NCBI RefSeq assembly: GCF_000213055.1
Contig: NZ_CM001165.1
Span: 3,025,945-3,089,944, forward strand
DNA length: 64,000 nt
From: Streptomyces sp. Tu6071
Lineage (GTDB): Bacteria; Actinomycetota; Actinomycetes; Streptomycetales; Streptomycetaceae
Direction of reading: 5' to 3'
A model generated the notes under the pieces. That model saw nothing but the letters and a program-made list of their open reading frames with translations. It searched no databases and was not told the origin of the DNA. Position numbers and translations under genes: made by a program. Below are positions 25,369-36,472 of this stretch, piece after piece (within the stretch, counting starts at the first letter, position 1; the number at the start of each line of letters is the position of its first letter).

Positions 25369-26337
25369 CTAGGAGATCACCACTTTGACGACGCCGGTGA
25401 GGGCGATCTGGGCGAGGGCGAGCGGGACGAGCAGCGTCCAGGAGAGCTTCTGGAGCTGGTCCTCGCGGAGACGGGGGTAGCTGACGCGCAGCCAGATGAC
25501 GACGAAGGCGAGCAGCGCCGTCTTCAGGAGCGTCCACAGCCAGCCGAGGCCGTCGCCGCCGAAGGGGCCGTGCCAGCCGCCGAGGAAGAGGACGGTCGTG
25601 AGGCCGCACAGGATGACGATCCCGGCGTACTCGGCGAGCAGGAAGAGCGCGAAGCGCAGGCCGGTGTACTCCGTGTACGCGCCGAAGATGATCTCCGAGT
25701 CGGCGACCGGCATGTCGAACGGCGGCCGTTGCAGCTCCGCGAGCCCGGCGACGAAGAAGACGAAGGCCCCGATGATCTGCCAGGGCACCCACCACCAGTG
25801 GAACGCGCCGAGGATGCCGGGCAGCGAGACCGTGCCCGCCGCCATCGCGACGGACGCGGCGGCGAGGAGCATCGGGAGTTCGTAGGACAGGAGTTGCGCG
25901 GCGGTACGGAGGCCGCCGAGCAACGAGAACTTGTTCGCCGAGGCCCAGCCGGCCATGAGTGAGCCGAGCACGCCGACGCCCATGACGGCGAGCGCGAAGA
26001 AGATGCCCGCGTCCACGACGGTGCCGACCGCGCTGTCCCCGGGCCCGACCGGGACCACGAGCAGCACGAGGAGGTACGGGAGCAGCGCGACGGCGGGCGC
26101 GAGCCGGAAGATCCGCCGGTCCGCGTCGGCCGGGACGATGTCCTCCTTCTGCGCGAACTTCACCCCGTCCGCCATGAGCTGGGCCCAGCCGTGGAACCCA
26201 CCGGCGAACATGGGCCCGAGCCGCCCCTGCATGTGCGCCATGACCTTGTGCTCGGCCTGCCCGACGGCGAGCGGCAGCACGAGGAACCCGGCGAAGACAA
26301 GGACGAGTCGCAGGGCGTCACCGAGGACGTCGTTCAC
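25369..26337 (-). CDS. nuoH: NADH-quinone oxidoreductase subunit H
   Basis: 322 residues, eight membrane helices. EHKVMAHMQGRLGPMFAGGF, ADGVKFAQKEDIVPADADR, GWASANKFSLLGGLRTAAQ, SYELPMLLAA and RPPFDMPVADSEIIFGAYTE are the quinone-chamber and Glu-rich loop motifs. It anchors the hydrophilic arm. The stop abuts nuoI and the ATG overlaps the nuoC stop. Confidence 0.95.
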   Translation of the reverse strand: MNDVLGDALRLVLVFAGFLVLPLAVGQAEHKVMAHMQGRLGPMFAGGFHGWAQLMADGVKFAQKEDIVPADADRRIFRLAPAVALLPYLLVLLVVPVGPGDSAVGTVVDAGIFFALAVMGVGVLGSLMAGWASANKFSLLGGLRTAAQLLSYELPMLLAAASVAMAAGTVSLPGILGAFHWWWVPWQIIGAFVFFVAGLAELQRPPFDMPVADSEIIFGAYTEYTGLRFALFLLAEYAGIVILCGLTTVLFLGGWHGPFGGDGLGWLWTLLKTALLAFVVIWLRVSYPRLREDQLQKLSWTLLVPLALAQIALTGVVKVVIS

Positions 26338-27716
26338 GCGGGCTCGCCTCCGGCGGGGTTCTCGGGACGGGGGTCTTGGGTCGGGGGGTCTTCGGTCGGG
26401 ACGTCTTCGGGGCGGGGGACCTGGGGATCTTGAGGGCCGGGGCCCTCGGAACGCGGGCCCTCGGGCCCACCCTCCTCGGAACGATGCCCCTCGGAACGCC
26501 CGTCCTCGGCGCCGGGCTCCTCAGCCCGAGACTCCTCGGTCCCGGGCTCCTCGCTCCGAGGCTCCTCGGTTCCAGGCTCCTCGGTTCCAGGCTCCTCAGC
26601 CGGAGTTTTCCCGGCACGTGACGCGGCATCGGCTTCGGTACCAGCCTCAGCGCCACGGGTGCCCGCCTCGGCGCCAGGGGTGCCGGTACGAGGTTTCTCC
26701 CGCTCCCCCGCCGCCTCCCCGCTCGGCCGCGTGTCCTCGAAGGCCGGGCGTGCGTGGTGCCAGGGGGCGTCGGGGCTGCCCGCCGGGGTCGCGCCGCTCT
26801 CGGTGGTCTCGCGGCGCTGCGTCGCGGAGCCCTCGGAGGCGGTACGGGAGCGGCGCGCGGGGGCGGGGCCCGGCTCCGTCCGCTGCGTCGCCGAACCCTC
26901 CGAGGCCGTACGCGAGCGGCGGGCCGGGGCGGCGCCCGGCTCCTCGCGCTGTGATGCCGACCCGGCCGAGGCCGAGCGGCTGCGGCGGGCCGGGGCGCCT
27001 TCCCCCGCGCCCGCGCCCGGCGTGGCCCCCGTACCCGGCCCGGCACCCGTACCCGGCCCGGCACCCGTACCCGTACGCGCCGCCGCTCCCGTACCCGCCG
27101 CCGCTCCCCCGGCCGTGCGGGTGCGGCGGGCAGGGCGGGCGGGTGCCTCGGGGAGCTGGCCCTTCGAGGGGCCCCACTCGTTGGGGTCGGGGACGCCCGG
27201 CGGCAGCATCTGGCGCCGCTTAGGGGTGCCGTGGCCCGATTCGCCCGGTTCCTTAGCGCCCGGCCATGCCTTCGCGACGCGCGCCGCGAGGACGAAGTCC
27301 TTGCGCAGGGGGTGGCCCTCGAAGGTCTCCGGGAGCAGGAGCGGGGTCAGGCCCGGGTGGCCCTCGAAGCGCAGGCCGAACATCTCGTGCGTCTCGCGTT
27401 CGTGCCAGGCGGCGCCCGCGTAGACGCCGACGGCCGAGGCGAGTGCGGGCGTCTCGTGGGGCACGGTCGTGCGGAGCAGCAGGCGCCGCACGGGAGCGAG
27501 CGCGACGACGTGCGCGCATACCCGGAAGCCCGTACCGGGTTCGTCGACGGCCGAGAGCCAGTCGAAGTACGTGCAGCCCAGGATCCGGCGGGCCGTGTCG
27601 AGCGAGGCCGTCCACGCGTCCGCCGGGACGTCGACGGTCAGCAGGCCGTACGCCTCCTCGGCGCTCGCGCCCGTGCCGAAGACCTCCTCGGCCGCTCCCG
27701 GGAGCCAGCCGGTCAC
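26334..27716 (-). CDS. nuoC: NADH-quinone oxidoreductase subunit C with a very long disordered tail
   Basis: 460 residues, of which only about the first 175 are Nuo[40 protein letters not shown] and [20 protein letters not shown] are the family signature. NuoC stabilises the NuoB/D/I junction. The rest is low complexity: an Ala/Gly/Thr stretch, three near-copies of [15 protein letters not shown] spaced about 21 residues, then Glu/Pro-rich [13 protein letters not shown] repeats to the end. It is not fused to NuoD. The start is GTG 27714-27716, overlapping the nuoB stop as GTGA. Confidence 0.9.
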   Translation of the reverse strand: MTGWLPGAAEEVFGTGASAEEAYGLLTVDVPADAWTASLDTARRILGCTYFDWLSAVDEPGTGFRVCAHVVALAPVRRLLLRTTVPHETPALASAVGVYAGAAWHERETHEMFGLRFEGHPGLTPLLLPETFEGHPLRKDFVLAARVAKAWPGAKEPGESGHGTPKRRQMLPPGVPDPNEWGPSKGQLPEAPARPARRTRTAGGAAAGTGAAARTGTGAGPGTGAGPGTGATPGAGAGEGAPARRSRSASAGSASQREEPGAAPARRSRTASEGSATQRTEPGPAPARRSRTASEGSATQRRETTESGATPAGSPDAPWHHARPAFEDTRPSGEAAGEREKPRTGTPGAEAGTRGAEAGTEADAASRAGKTPAEEPGTEEPGTEEPRSEEPGTEESRAEEPGAEDGRSEGHRSEEGGPEGPRSEGPGPQDPQVPRPEDVPTEDPPTQDPRPENPAGGEPA

Positions 27717-28327
27717 CGCTCCCCCTCCGGCGGCTTGACGAGCCCGCTGCGGAGCGCGGCCACCGGGGCGCGGCGCCCGTACCGCTCGGCGGGCGACTCG
27801 TGCGCGATCTTCTCCTGGAGCTTGAGGATGCCCTGCAGCAGCGCCTCGGGGCGGGGCGGGCAGCCCGGCACGTACACGTCGACGGGGATGATCTGGTCGA
27901 CGCCCTTCGTGACGGAGTACGAGTCCCAGTACGGGCCGCCGCAGTTGGAGCAGGCGCCGAAGGAGATGACGTACTTCGGCTCGGGCATCTGCTCGTACAG
28001 GCGCTTGACCGCGGGGGCCATCTTGTCCGTGACGGTGCCCGAGACGACCATCAGGTCGGCCTGGCGGGGGCCCGGCGCGAAGGGGATGACGCCGAGGCGG
28101 ATGAAGTCGTGGCGGGACATCGACGCGGCGATGAACTCGATCGCGCAGCAGGCGAGGCCGAAGTTGAAGACCCACAGGCTGTAGCGGCGGCCCCAGTTGA
28201 GGACGACCTTCATGGGCTGCGGGGCGAGCCGCGAGAGCACGCCCGTCGTCCCGGCGGGCGGCGCGGTGGGGTCGGGGAGGTCCACGGGGGCCGGAACGGC
28301 GGTGGTGGGCACAGGGGTCACGTCCAT
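27713..28327 (-). CDS. nuoB: NADH-quinone oxidoreductase subunit B (cluster N2)
   Basis: 204 residues. The ligands of cluster N2 are intact: [27 protein letters not shown] and [16 protein letters not shown]. An N-terminal stretch ([17 protein letters not shown]) is extra. NuoB normally passes electrons to quinone at the interface with NuoD, yet no nuoD lies in this operon. ATG 28325-28327 overlaps the end of nuoA by 10 bp. Confidence 0.95.
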   Translation of the reverse strand: MDVTPVPTTAVPAPVDLPDPTAPPAGTTGVLSRLAPQPMKVVLNWGRRYSLWVFNFGLACCAIEFIAASMSRHDFIRLGVIPFAPGPRQADLMVVSGTVTDKMAPAVKRLYEQMPEPKYVISFGACSNCGGPYWDSYSVTKGVDQIIPVDVYVPGCPPRPEALLQGILKLQEKIAHESPAERYGRRAPVAALRSGLVKPPEGER

Positions 28328-28794
28328 TCCAGGACGCCCTTCTTCCAGGCGTAGAGGAGTCCGATGGCGAGGAAGCCGAGGAAGACGAACATCTCGACGA
28401 GCGTCGTCGCCCCGTAGCCGGGCGCGGCGAAGACCGTGGCCCAGGGGAAGAGGAAGATCGAGTCCACGGCGAAGATCACGTAGAGGAACGCGTAGACGTA
28501 GTAGCGGACCTGGGTGTGCGCCCAGCCCTCGCCGACCGGGTCGACCCCGCACTCGTACGTCAGGAACTTCTCGCGTGTCGGCACGACGGGCCGCAGCAGG
28601 CGCCCGGCCGCGAAGGCGAAGGCCACGAAGAGCACCCCGGCGGCGGTGATGACGCCGACGAGCGTGTACGCGTGGAAGTAGCCGGAGGCGAGGGAGACGG
28701 CGCCGCCGTGCTCACTCAGGGAAACCCCGGAGGTACCGGGGGGGACACCGTGCGCACTCGGGGGAACAGCCGGGGGACTCAGATGTTCCACCAC
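28318..28794 (-). CDS. nuoA: NADH-quinone oxidoreductase subunit A
   Basis: 158 residues with three membrane helices. [20 protein letters not shown] (usually YECG of the quinone-site loop), [20 protein letters not shown] and [20 protein letters not shown] are the signature; an N-terminal segment of about 35 residues is added. The start is GTG 28792-28794 or the adjacent GTG 28789-28791, with GGAGGA upstream. First gene of the ten-gene operon, divergent from a histidine kinase 222 bp away. Confidence 0.94.
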   Translation of the reverse strand: MVEHLSPPAVPPSAHGVPPGTSGVSLSEHGGAVSLASGYFHAYTLVGVITAAGVLFVAFAFAAGRLLRPVVPTREKFLTYECGVDPVGEGWAHTQVRYYVYAFLYVIFAVDSIFLFPWATVFAAPGYGATTLVEMFVFLGFLAIGLLYAWKKGVLEWT

Positions 28795-29016
28795 GTCCGT
28801 CCTCCACTCCGCCGGTTCCCGCCGCCTGGTCTGGCCCGCTCCGTGCCCGCACGGGCACCCACGGGAGTCTAGGGCCTGCTAAAGAAACGGTAAGCAGTGA
28901 GGTCCGGGGCGGAAGCGGACCGATGGCGGGGGCGGTGGGGACGGTGGGGATTTCCCCCCTCCCCCGGTCCGGGCGACCTCATGGCGTCCGTCACGGCGAA
29001 CGGGCAGGCTGGGGCC

Positions 29017-30249
29017 ATGACCGCATCGGTGACCTCCCAGGACCAGCGCGACCCCGGCGCTCCGCCCCCCGTGGGCCTCGCCTACCGGGGGGCGACGTGG
29101 AAGGAGTTCGCGCACCTGCTGGCCAATCTCCCGGCCACCGTCCTCGGCTTCCTCTACAGCGTCCTGTTCGTCTCGCTCGGGGTCGGGCTCGCCGTGACGG
29201 TCATCGGCCTGCCCGTGCTCGTCCTCGGTCTGCGCGGGGCGCGGCTCCTTGGCAGCGCGGAGCGGGGGCGGGCGCGGCGGCTGCTCGGGGTGCGGATCGA
29301 CGAGCCGAGCCCGATCCCGCGCGGCGGCGGCAGCGGCGGCGGGGTGCTCGGGCGGCTGTGGGACGGCGTGAAGGACCCGGTGGGGTGGCGCGCCGCGCTG
29401 TACTCGGTGATCCGGCTGCCGTGGGGCATCGTCACGTTCACGGTGTCGCTGGTGTCGTTCTTCGCGCTGTGGCCCGTGCTCGGTTATCTCGTACGGGGCA
29501 TGGCGAACGCGGACCGGGCGATGGTCCGGGGGCTGCTCTCGCCCTCGGACGAGCTGGAGCGCCGCATCGCGGAACTGGAGTCGGGGCGCGGCGTCGTGGT
29601 CGACACGGCGGCGGCGGACCTGCGGCGCATCGAGCGCGATCTGCACGACGGGGCGCAGGCGCGGCTCGTGGCGCTCGCGATGGGCCTCGGGCTCGCGAAG
29701 GAGAAGGTCATCGAGGACCCCGAGGCGGCGGCGCTCATGGTCGAGGAGGCGCACGGCGAGGTGAAGCTCGCCCTGCAGGAGCTGCGCGACCTCGCACGCG
29801 GCATCCACCCGGCCGTCCTGACCGACCGGGGCCTCGACGCGGCGCTCTCGGCGGTCGCGGCGCGCTGCACCGTGCCGGTACGGGTCGAGGTGGACCTGCG
29901 GCAGCGGCCCGCCGAGGCGATCGAGGGCATCGCGTACTTCACCGTCTCCGAGCTGCTCCAGAACGTGAGCAAGCACAGCGGGGCGCGGACGGCGGCGGTC
30001 GAGGTGTGGCGCGCGAGCGACCGGCTGCTCCTCCAGGTGCACGACGACGGGCACGGGGGCGCCTCGCTCGACGGCGGTACGGGGATGGCGGGCCTCGCCG
30101 AGCGCCTCGGCGCGGTCGACGGCCTCTTCGTCATCAACTCCCCGCGCGGCGGTCCCACGACGATCACGGCCGAACTCCCGTGGCGGGACCGGGGCGACGA
30201 CCGCGCGGGACGGCGCGTGACAGGACGGCGGGGCGGCGGGGAGCGGTAG
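29017..30249 (+). CDS. Sensor histidine kinase 1 (sensor domain plus HisKA_3)
   Basis: 410 residues. A membrane sensor domain with four hydrophobic helices (for instance FLYSVLFVSLGVGLAVTVIG and YSVIRLPWGIVTFTVSLVSF) precedes a NarL/DesK-type kinase: phosphorylatable His in RRIERDLHDGAQARLVAL, N-box SELLQNVSKHSGA, G-box HDDGHGGAS and GTGMAGLAERL. ATG 29017 is preferred over 28981. The kinase half is nearly the same as that of the next gene. Partner: probably the response regulator at 32199. Confidence 0.9.
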   Translation: MTASVTSQDQRDPGAPPPVGLAYRGATWKEFAHLLANLPATVLGFLYSVLFVSLGVGLAVTVIGLPVLVLGLRGARLLGSAERGRARRLLGVRIDEPSPIPRGGGSGGGVLGRLWDGVKDPVGWRAALYSVIRLPWGIVTFTVSLVSFFALWPVLGYLVRGMANADRAMVRGLLSPSDELERRIAELESGRGVVVDTAAADLRRIERDLHDGAQARLVALAMGLGLAKEKVIEDPEAAALMVEEAHGEVKLALQELRDLARGIHPAVLTDRGLDAALSAVAARCTVPVRVEVDLRQRPAEAIEGIAYFTVSELLQNVSKHSGARTAAVEVWRASDRLLLQVHDDGHGGASLDGGTGMAGLAERLGAVDGLFVINSPRGGPTTITAELPWRDRGDDRAGRRVTGRRGGGER

Positions 30250-30594
30250 GCCCGGGGGCGGCGGGGCCGGTACCGGGTTCGCTTGCGCGCTCGCCGGGAC
30301 GCCCGGGGGGGCCCGGGTCGCCCGTTGTCCCAGGGCTTCGCGTGCGCGCTCGCCGGGTCGCCCGGGGCCAGCTCAGGCCGCCCCTCGTCCCGGCGGACGG
30401 CGTGCCGGGGCCGCTGGGGGCGGCGCCGACCGTGCTGCTGCCGGTTCCTGACCTCGTGCTCGGCGGCCGTGACCTGCTGGTCGGGGAACCGGGGGCGGGG
30501 TGGGGATAACCCCCCTCCCGAGAGACCGATCCCCCACATGTCCCCGGGCGCCCGCACTCGCCATCCTGGAAGGGAAGCGAGAGGAGGCGTCCGG
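30250..30594. other. Gap between the two kinase genes
   Basis: 345 bp with no gene. It holds an imperfect duplication (GCGCGCTCGCCGGG near 30287 and again near 30345) and, close to the second kinase, GGGGATAACCCCCCTCCC, which resembles GGGGATTTCCCCCCTCCC before the first kinase, so the duplication of the kinase genes may have included part of the promoter. Confidence 0.5.
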
Positions 30595-32160
30595 ATGACG
30601 GCAGGGACGTGGTTCGACAAGGACGGACCGGGCGGAGGCCGCGAGCCGCAGGGCTCCGGCACGCACCCGGGTGGTTCCGGCACGTACGCGCCCGGCGGCG
30701 CGATCCCCGGGCGCGGCGCGGACCCGCACGACAGCCACGGCAGCGACAGCCACGACCGCTACGACCGCGACGGCTGGCCCCTCGTGGCGCAGCCCGGACC
30801 GCGCGAGCCGGTCCCCGACGGCCGCACGCCGCTCGCGCGGGCCCTGACCGCGCCGGTGAGCGCGCGGTTCCGGCGGGAGCTGCTGTACCTGGTGGTGAGC
30901 CTGCCGCTGTCGGTGGTCGTCTTCAGCTGGGCCATGATGATGTTCTGGCTCGGGGCCGGGCTGCTCGTGACGTTCGTCGGCGTGCCGGTGCTCGCGGTGC
31001 TGCTCGCCTCGGTGCGCGGCCTCGCGCACATGGAGCGGGGCCTCGCGCGGGGGCTGCTGCGGACCCGGGTGCCCGGGGCGCGGCCCGTGCGGCACAAGCG
31101 GCACTCGCCGCTCGGGTGGATGGGCGCGCTGCTCAAGAGCGGCGAGTCCTGGCGCAACCTGCTCTTCGCCTTCCTGCACTTCCCGTGGACGTCCTTCGCC
31201 ACGACGCTCGCGCTCACGGTGTGGGCGGGCGGCCTCTCGCTGCTCACGTACCCGGTGTGGATGTGGTTCGTCCCGAGCCACGTGGGCCGTGACGGCATCC
31301 AGGTCTACGGGGACGCGTCCCGCGCCGAGTACCTCGACGCCCCCTGGGAGATCGCGCTGACGTGCGCGGCCGGGCTCGTGCTCACGCTGCTCGCGCCGTG
31401 GCTCGTGCGGGGCCTGACGACCGTGGACGGGATGCTCGTACGGGGGCTGCTCGGGCCCTCGCGCCTGGCGAGCCGCGTCGACGAGCTGGAGTCGGACCGG
31501 GGCGTCGTGGTCGACACGGCGGCGGCCGACCTGCGCCGCATCGAACGCGACCTGCACGACGGGGCGCAGGCGCGGCTCGTGGCGCTCGCGATGGATCTCG
31601 GGCTCGCGAAGGAGAAGCTTCTCGAAGACCCGGAGACGGGGGCGCGGCTCGTCGCTGAGGCGCACGGCGAGGTGAAGACGGCGCTGCAGGAGCTGCGCGA
31701 TCTCGCGCGCGGCATCCACCCCGCCGTCCTGACCGACCGGGGCCTCGACGCGGCGCTCTCGGCGGTCGCGGCCCGCTGCACGGTCCCGGTCTCCGTCGAG
31801 GTGGACCTCGAGGAGCGGCCCGCCGAGGCGATCGAGGGCATCGCGTACTTCACCGTCTCGGAACTGCTCCAGAACATCAGCAAGCACAGCGGGGCCCGCG
31901 TGGCCGCCGTCGAGGTGTGGCGCGCGGAGGGCCGGCTGCTCGTGCAGGTGCGCGACGACGGTACGGGGGGTGCCTCGCTGCACGGCGGTACGGGGCTCGC
32001 CGGGCTCTCGGACCGGCTCGACGCGGTCGACGGCGTCCTCCTCGTCGACTCGCCGCCCGGGGGGCCGACGACGATCACCGCCGAGCTGCCGTGGACGGCC
32101 AGGAGCGGCAGGAAGGCGGCCGGGGCGGGCGCCGGGTCCCCGAGGAGCGCCGCTTCCTGA
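30595..32160 (+). CDS. Sensor histidine kinase 2 (paralogue of kinase 1)
   Basis: 521 residues. A disordered Gly/His/Asp-rich N-terminus (1-80), then a sensor domain with four helices (LLYLVVSLPLSVVVFSWAMM, FWLGAGLLVTFVGVPVLAVL, then two more near residues 195 and 260), and the kinase: ERDLHDGAQARLVALAMDLG, SELLQNISKHSGARVAAVE, GTGLAGLSDRLDAVDGVLLV. About 200 residues of kinase domain match kinase 1 almost throughout. The ATG has GAGGAGG upstream. Two kinases with one regulator suggest signal integration. Confidence 0.92.
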   Translation: MTAGTWFDKDGPGGGREPQGSGTHPGGSGTYAPGGAIPGRGADPHDSHGSDSHDRYDRDGWPLVAQPGPREPVPDGRTPLARALTAPVSARFRRELLYLVVSLPLSVVVFSWAMMMFWLGAGLLVTFVGVPVLAVLLASVRGLAHMERGLARGLLRTRVPGARPVRHKRHSPLGWMGALLKSGESWRNLLFAFLHFPWTSFATTLALTVWAGGLSLLTYPVWMWFVPSHVGRDGIQVYGDASRAEYLDAPWEIALTCAAGLVLTLLAPWLVRGLTTVDGMLVRGLLGPSRLASRVDELESDRGVVVDTAAADLRRIERDLHDGAQARLVALAMDLGLAKEKLLEDPETGARLVAEAHGEVKTALQELRDLARGIHPAVLTDRGLDAALSAVAARCTVPVSVEVDLEERPAEAIEGIAYFTVSELLQNISKHSGARVAAVEVWRAEGRLLVQVRDDGTGGASLHGGTGLAGLSDRLDAVDGVLLVDSPPGGPTTITAELPWTARSGRKAAGAGAGSPRSAAS

Positions 32161-32198
32161 AATGCTGTCCCCCGTAGGGATTCCGACTGCGGGGGAAC

Positions 32199-32906
32199 GT
32201 GGCAGAAGTGGCAGACATGGCAGAGGCAGCGGCGGGAGCGGCGAAGGTGCGGGTCGTCATCGCGGAGGACTCCGTCCTCCTGCGCGAGGGCCTGACCCGG
32301 CTCCTGACCGACGCCAGGCACGAGGTCGTGGCGGGGGTCGGGGACGGCGAGGCGCTCGTGAAGACGGTGCGGGACCTCGCGGAGCAGTCCGCGCTCCCGG
32401 ACGTCGTCGTCGCGGACGTGCGGATGCCCCCGACGCACACCGACGAGGGCGTGCGCGCCGCCGTCGCGCTCCGCAAGGCGTACCCGGCGCTCGGGGTGCT
32501 CGTGCTCTCGCAGTACGTCGAGGAGCAGTACGCGACCGAGCTGCTCGCCGGGTCGAGCCGGGGCGTCGGCTACCTGCTGAAGGACCGGGTCGCGGACGTG
32601 CGGGAGTTCGTGGACGCCGTGGACCGGGTCGCGGGCGGCGGCACCGCGCTCGACCCGGAGGTGGTCGCCCAGCTCCTCGGCCGCTCCCGCAAGCAGGACG
32701 TGCTCGCGAACCTGACGCCGCGCGAGCGGGAGGTGCTGGCGCTGATGGCGGAGGGCCGGACGAACTCGGCGGTCGCGAAGGCGCTCGTGGTGAGCGACGG
32801 GGCGGTCGAGAAGCACGTGAGCAACATCTTCATGAAGCTGGGGCTCTCGCCGAGCGAGGGCGACCACCGCAGGGTGCTCGCGGTGCTCACGTACCTGCGC
32901 TCGTAG
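32199..32906 (+). CDS. LuxR/NarL-type response regulator
   Basis: 235 residues. Receiver domain with VRVVIAEDSVLLREGLTRLL, phospho-acceptor D73 in VVADVRMPPTH, and GVGYLLKDRVADVREFV. DNA-binding domain LTPREREVLALMAEGRTNSA with VEKHVSNIFMKLGL. The start is GTG 32199; ATG 32217 is the alternative. It follows kinase 2 by 38 bp. Likely targets are the divergent nuo operon and/or korAB, inferred only from position. Confidence 0.93.
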   Translation: MAEVADMAEAAAGAAKVRVVIAEDSVLLREGLTRLLTDARHEVVAGVGDGEALVKTVRDLAEQSALPDVVVADVRMPPTHTDEGVRAAVALRKAYPALGVLVLSQYVEEQYATELLAGSSRGVGYLLKDRVADVREFVDAVDRVAGGGTALDPEVVAQLLGRSRKQDVLANLTPREREVLALMAEGRTNSAVAKALVVSDGAVEKHVSNIFMKLGLSPSEGDHRRVLAVLTYLRS

Positions 32907-33321
32907 GAACGGGGGCGATCGCTGGGCGGTCCCGAGACGGCCTGAGGGCGGTCCCGAGACGGCCCGGGGGCGGCCCTGAGGGTGGTCTCCGGGCGGTTGC
33001 CTAGGCCAAAAGAACCAGACATTTCCGCCTCGGGTCGCTCCCGGGGCGGAGAGTCGAAGAAAAACAGCACGAAACAGGCAGATTTGTCCCTGCCGATTGC
33101 GGAAAGGGCCCGGACCAGGCATTCCACGGTTGCCCCTGCGGGGTCGCCGGGCCGCCCAGGATATGACCCGTCCCGGGAAGGGGACCCTTACCGACGTAGG
33201 CTGTGCCGCAGGGACAGTGCCGGTCCGCCGGTACGCACACAGGCACAGCAGCAACGGCCACGAAACGCCCCCGCCGGCCCTGGCGGGAGCCGCCACCGCC
33301 TCGACGGGAGGTCCACTTCCA
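32907..33321. other. Region between the response regulator and korA
   Basis: 415 bp. The first about 95 bp carry an imperfect 22-bp tandem repeat (GGGCGGTCCCGAGACGGC and variants). From about 33005 to 33085 the sequence is unusually AT-rich for this genome (AAAAGAACCAGACATTTCC, GAAGAAAAACAGCACG), a good candidate for the korAB promoter/control region. No gene seen, although the korA frame stays open back to 33097. Confidence 0.5.
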
Positions 33322-35365
33322 GTGACCAGCCAGGTCAGCAGCCCAGCCGGGCCGTCCGACGGCGCGGTCGTCGGCGAGCCGCGTCCCACGGACGCGCCGC
33401 AGGCCCCCGCAGCCGCCACCAGCACGGACGCGTCGCAGGCCCCCGCCCCCGTGACGGACGTACTCGAAGGGCCCGAGCCCGACACCGAGCGCCTGGCGGC
33501 GCCCGCGCAGTCCGGCGCGAAGGAGGTCCGCAAGCTGGACCGCGTGATCATCCGCTTCGCGGGTGACTCGGGGGACGGCATGCAGCTCACGGGTGACCGC
33601 TTCACCTCCGAGACCGCCTCCTTCGGCAACGACCTCTCGACGCTGCCGAACTTCCCGGCCGAGATCCGCGCCCCCGCGGGCACCCTGCCGGGCGTCTCGT
33701 CCTTCCAGCTCCACTTCGCCGACCACGACATCCTCACGCCCGGCGACGCGCCCGACGTCCTGGTCGCGATGAACCCGGCGGCGCTGAAGGCGAACCTGGC
33801 GGACGTGCCGCGCGGCGCCGAGATCATCGTCAACACGGACGAGTTCACCAAGCGCGCGATGCAGAAGGTCGGCTGGGACGCGTCCCCGCTCGACGACGGC
33901 ACCCTCGACGGCTACAGCGTCCACCCGGTGCCGCTCACGACACTGACGGTCGAGGCGCTCAAGGACTACGACCTGTCCCGCAAGGACGCGGGCCGCAGCA
34001 AGAACATGTTCGCGCTGGGCCTGCTGAGCTGGATGTACCACCGGCCCACCGAGGGCACGGAGAAGTTTCTGCGCGCCAAGTTCGCGAAGCGCCCCGAGAT
34101 CGCCGAGGCGAACCTCACGGCCTTCCGCGCGGGCTGGAACTTCGGCGAGACGACCGAGGACTTCGCGGTCTCGTACGAGGTCGCCCCGGCCACGACCGCG
34201 TTCCCGACCGGCACGTACCGCAACATCTCGGGGAACCTGGCGCTCGCCTACGGCCTCATCGCGGCCTCCCGGCAGGCCGAGCTGCCGCTGTACCTGGGCT
34301 CGTACCCGATCACTCCCGCCTCCGACATCCTGCACGAGCTGAGCAAGCACAAGAACTTCGGCGTGCGCAGCTTCCAGGCGGAGGACGAGATCGCGGGCAT
34401 CGGCGCCGCGCTCGGCGCGGCCTTCGGCGGCAGCCTCGCGGTCACGACGACGTCGGGCCCGGGTGTGGCGCTGAAGTCGGAGACGATCGGCCTCGCCGTG
34501 TCGCTCGAACTCCCGCTGCTCATCGTCGACATCCAGCGCGGGGGCCCCTCCACGGGCCTGCCGACGAAGACTGAGCAGGCCGACCTGCTCCAGGCGATGT
34601 ACGGGCGCAACGGCGAGGCCCCGGTGCCGATCGTCGCGCCCCGTACCCCCGCCGACTGCTTCGACGCGGCGATCGACGCGGCGCGCATCGCGCTCACGTA
34701 CCGCACGCCCGTCTTCCTCCTCTCGGACGGCTACCTCGCCAACGGCTCCGAGCCCTGGCGCATCCCCGAGGCCGAGGAACTGCCCGACCTGACGACCCCG
34801 TTCGCGACCGGGTTCAACCACGAACTCGCCGACGGCACCGAGGTCTTCTGGCCCTACAAGCGCGACCCCGAGACGCTCGCGCGCCCGTGGGCCGTGCCCG
34901 GTACGCCCGGTCTCGAACACCGCATCGGCGGCATCGAGAAGCAGGACGGCACGGGCAACATCTCCTACGACCCGGCGAACCACGAGTTCATGGTCCGCAC
35001 GCGCCAGGCGAAGATCGACGGCGTGCGCGTCCCGGACATCGAGGTGGACGACCCGGGGAACGAGGCGCGCACACTCGTGCTCGGCTGGGGCTCGACGTAC
35101 GGGCCGATCACGGCGGCGGTACGGCGGCTGCGCGTCGCGGGCGAGAGCATCGCGCAGGCCCACCTGCGCCACCTCAACCCCTTCCCCGCGAACCTCGGCG
35201 AGGTCCTGCGGTCGTACGAGAAGGTCGTCGTCCCCGAGATGAACCTCGGCCAGCTCGCGACCCTCCTGCGCGCCAAGTACCTCGTGGACGCGCGGTCCTA
35301 CAACCAGGTCAACGGAATGCCGTTCAAGGCGGAACAGCTCGCGACGGCGCTCAAGGAGGTCATCG

Positions 35366-35373
<8 letters not shown>
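33322..35373 (+). CDS. korA: 2-oxoacid:ferredoxin oxidoreductase, fused gamma/alpha subunit
   Basis: 683 residues. After a low-complexity leader (1-68) comes the gamma domain (RVIIRFAGDSGDGMQLTGDR) and then the alpha pyrimidine-binding domain (YLGSYPITPASDILHELSKH, FQAEDEIAGIGAALGAAFGG, TTTSGPGVALKSETIGLAV, DIQRGGPSTGLPTKTEQADL). With KorB it decarboxylates 2-oxoglutarate to succinyl-CoA and reduces ferredoxin, an alternative to the NAD-linked dehydrogenase. The start is GTG 33322 after GGGAGGT. It overlaps korB by 8 bp. Confidence 0.95.
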
Positions 35374-36433
<1,060 letters not shown>

Positions 36434-36472
36434 CGCCCACCCCCCGAGCGGAGCCCCGGGGTACTCCGCTCC

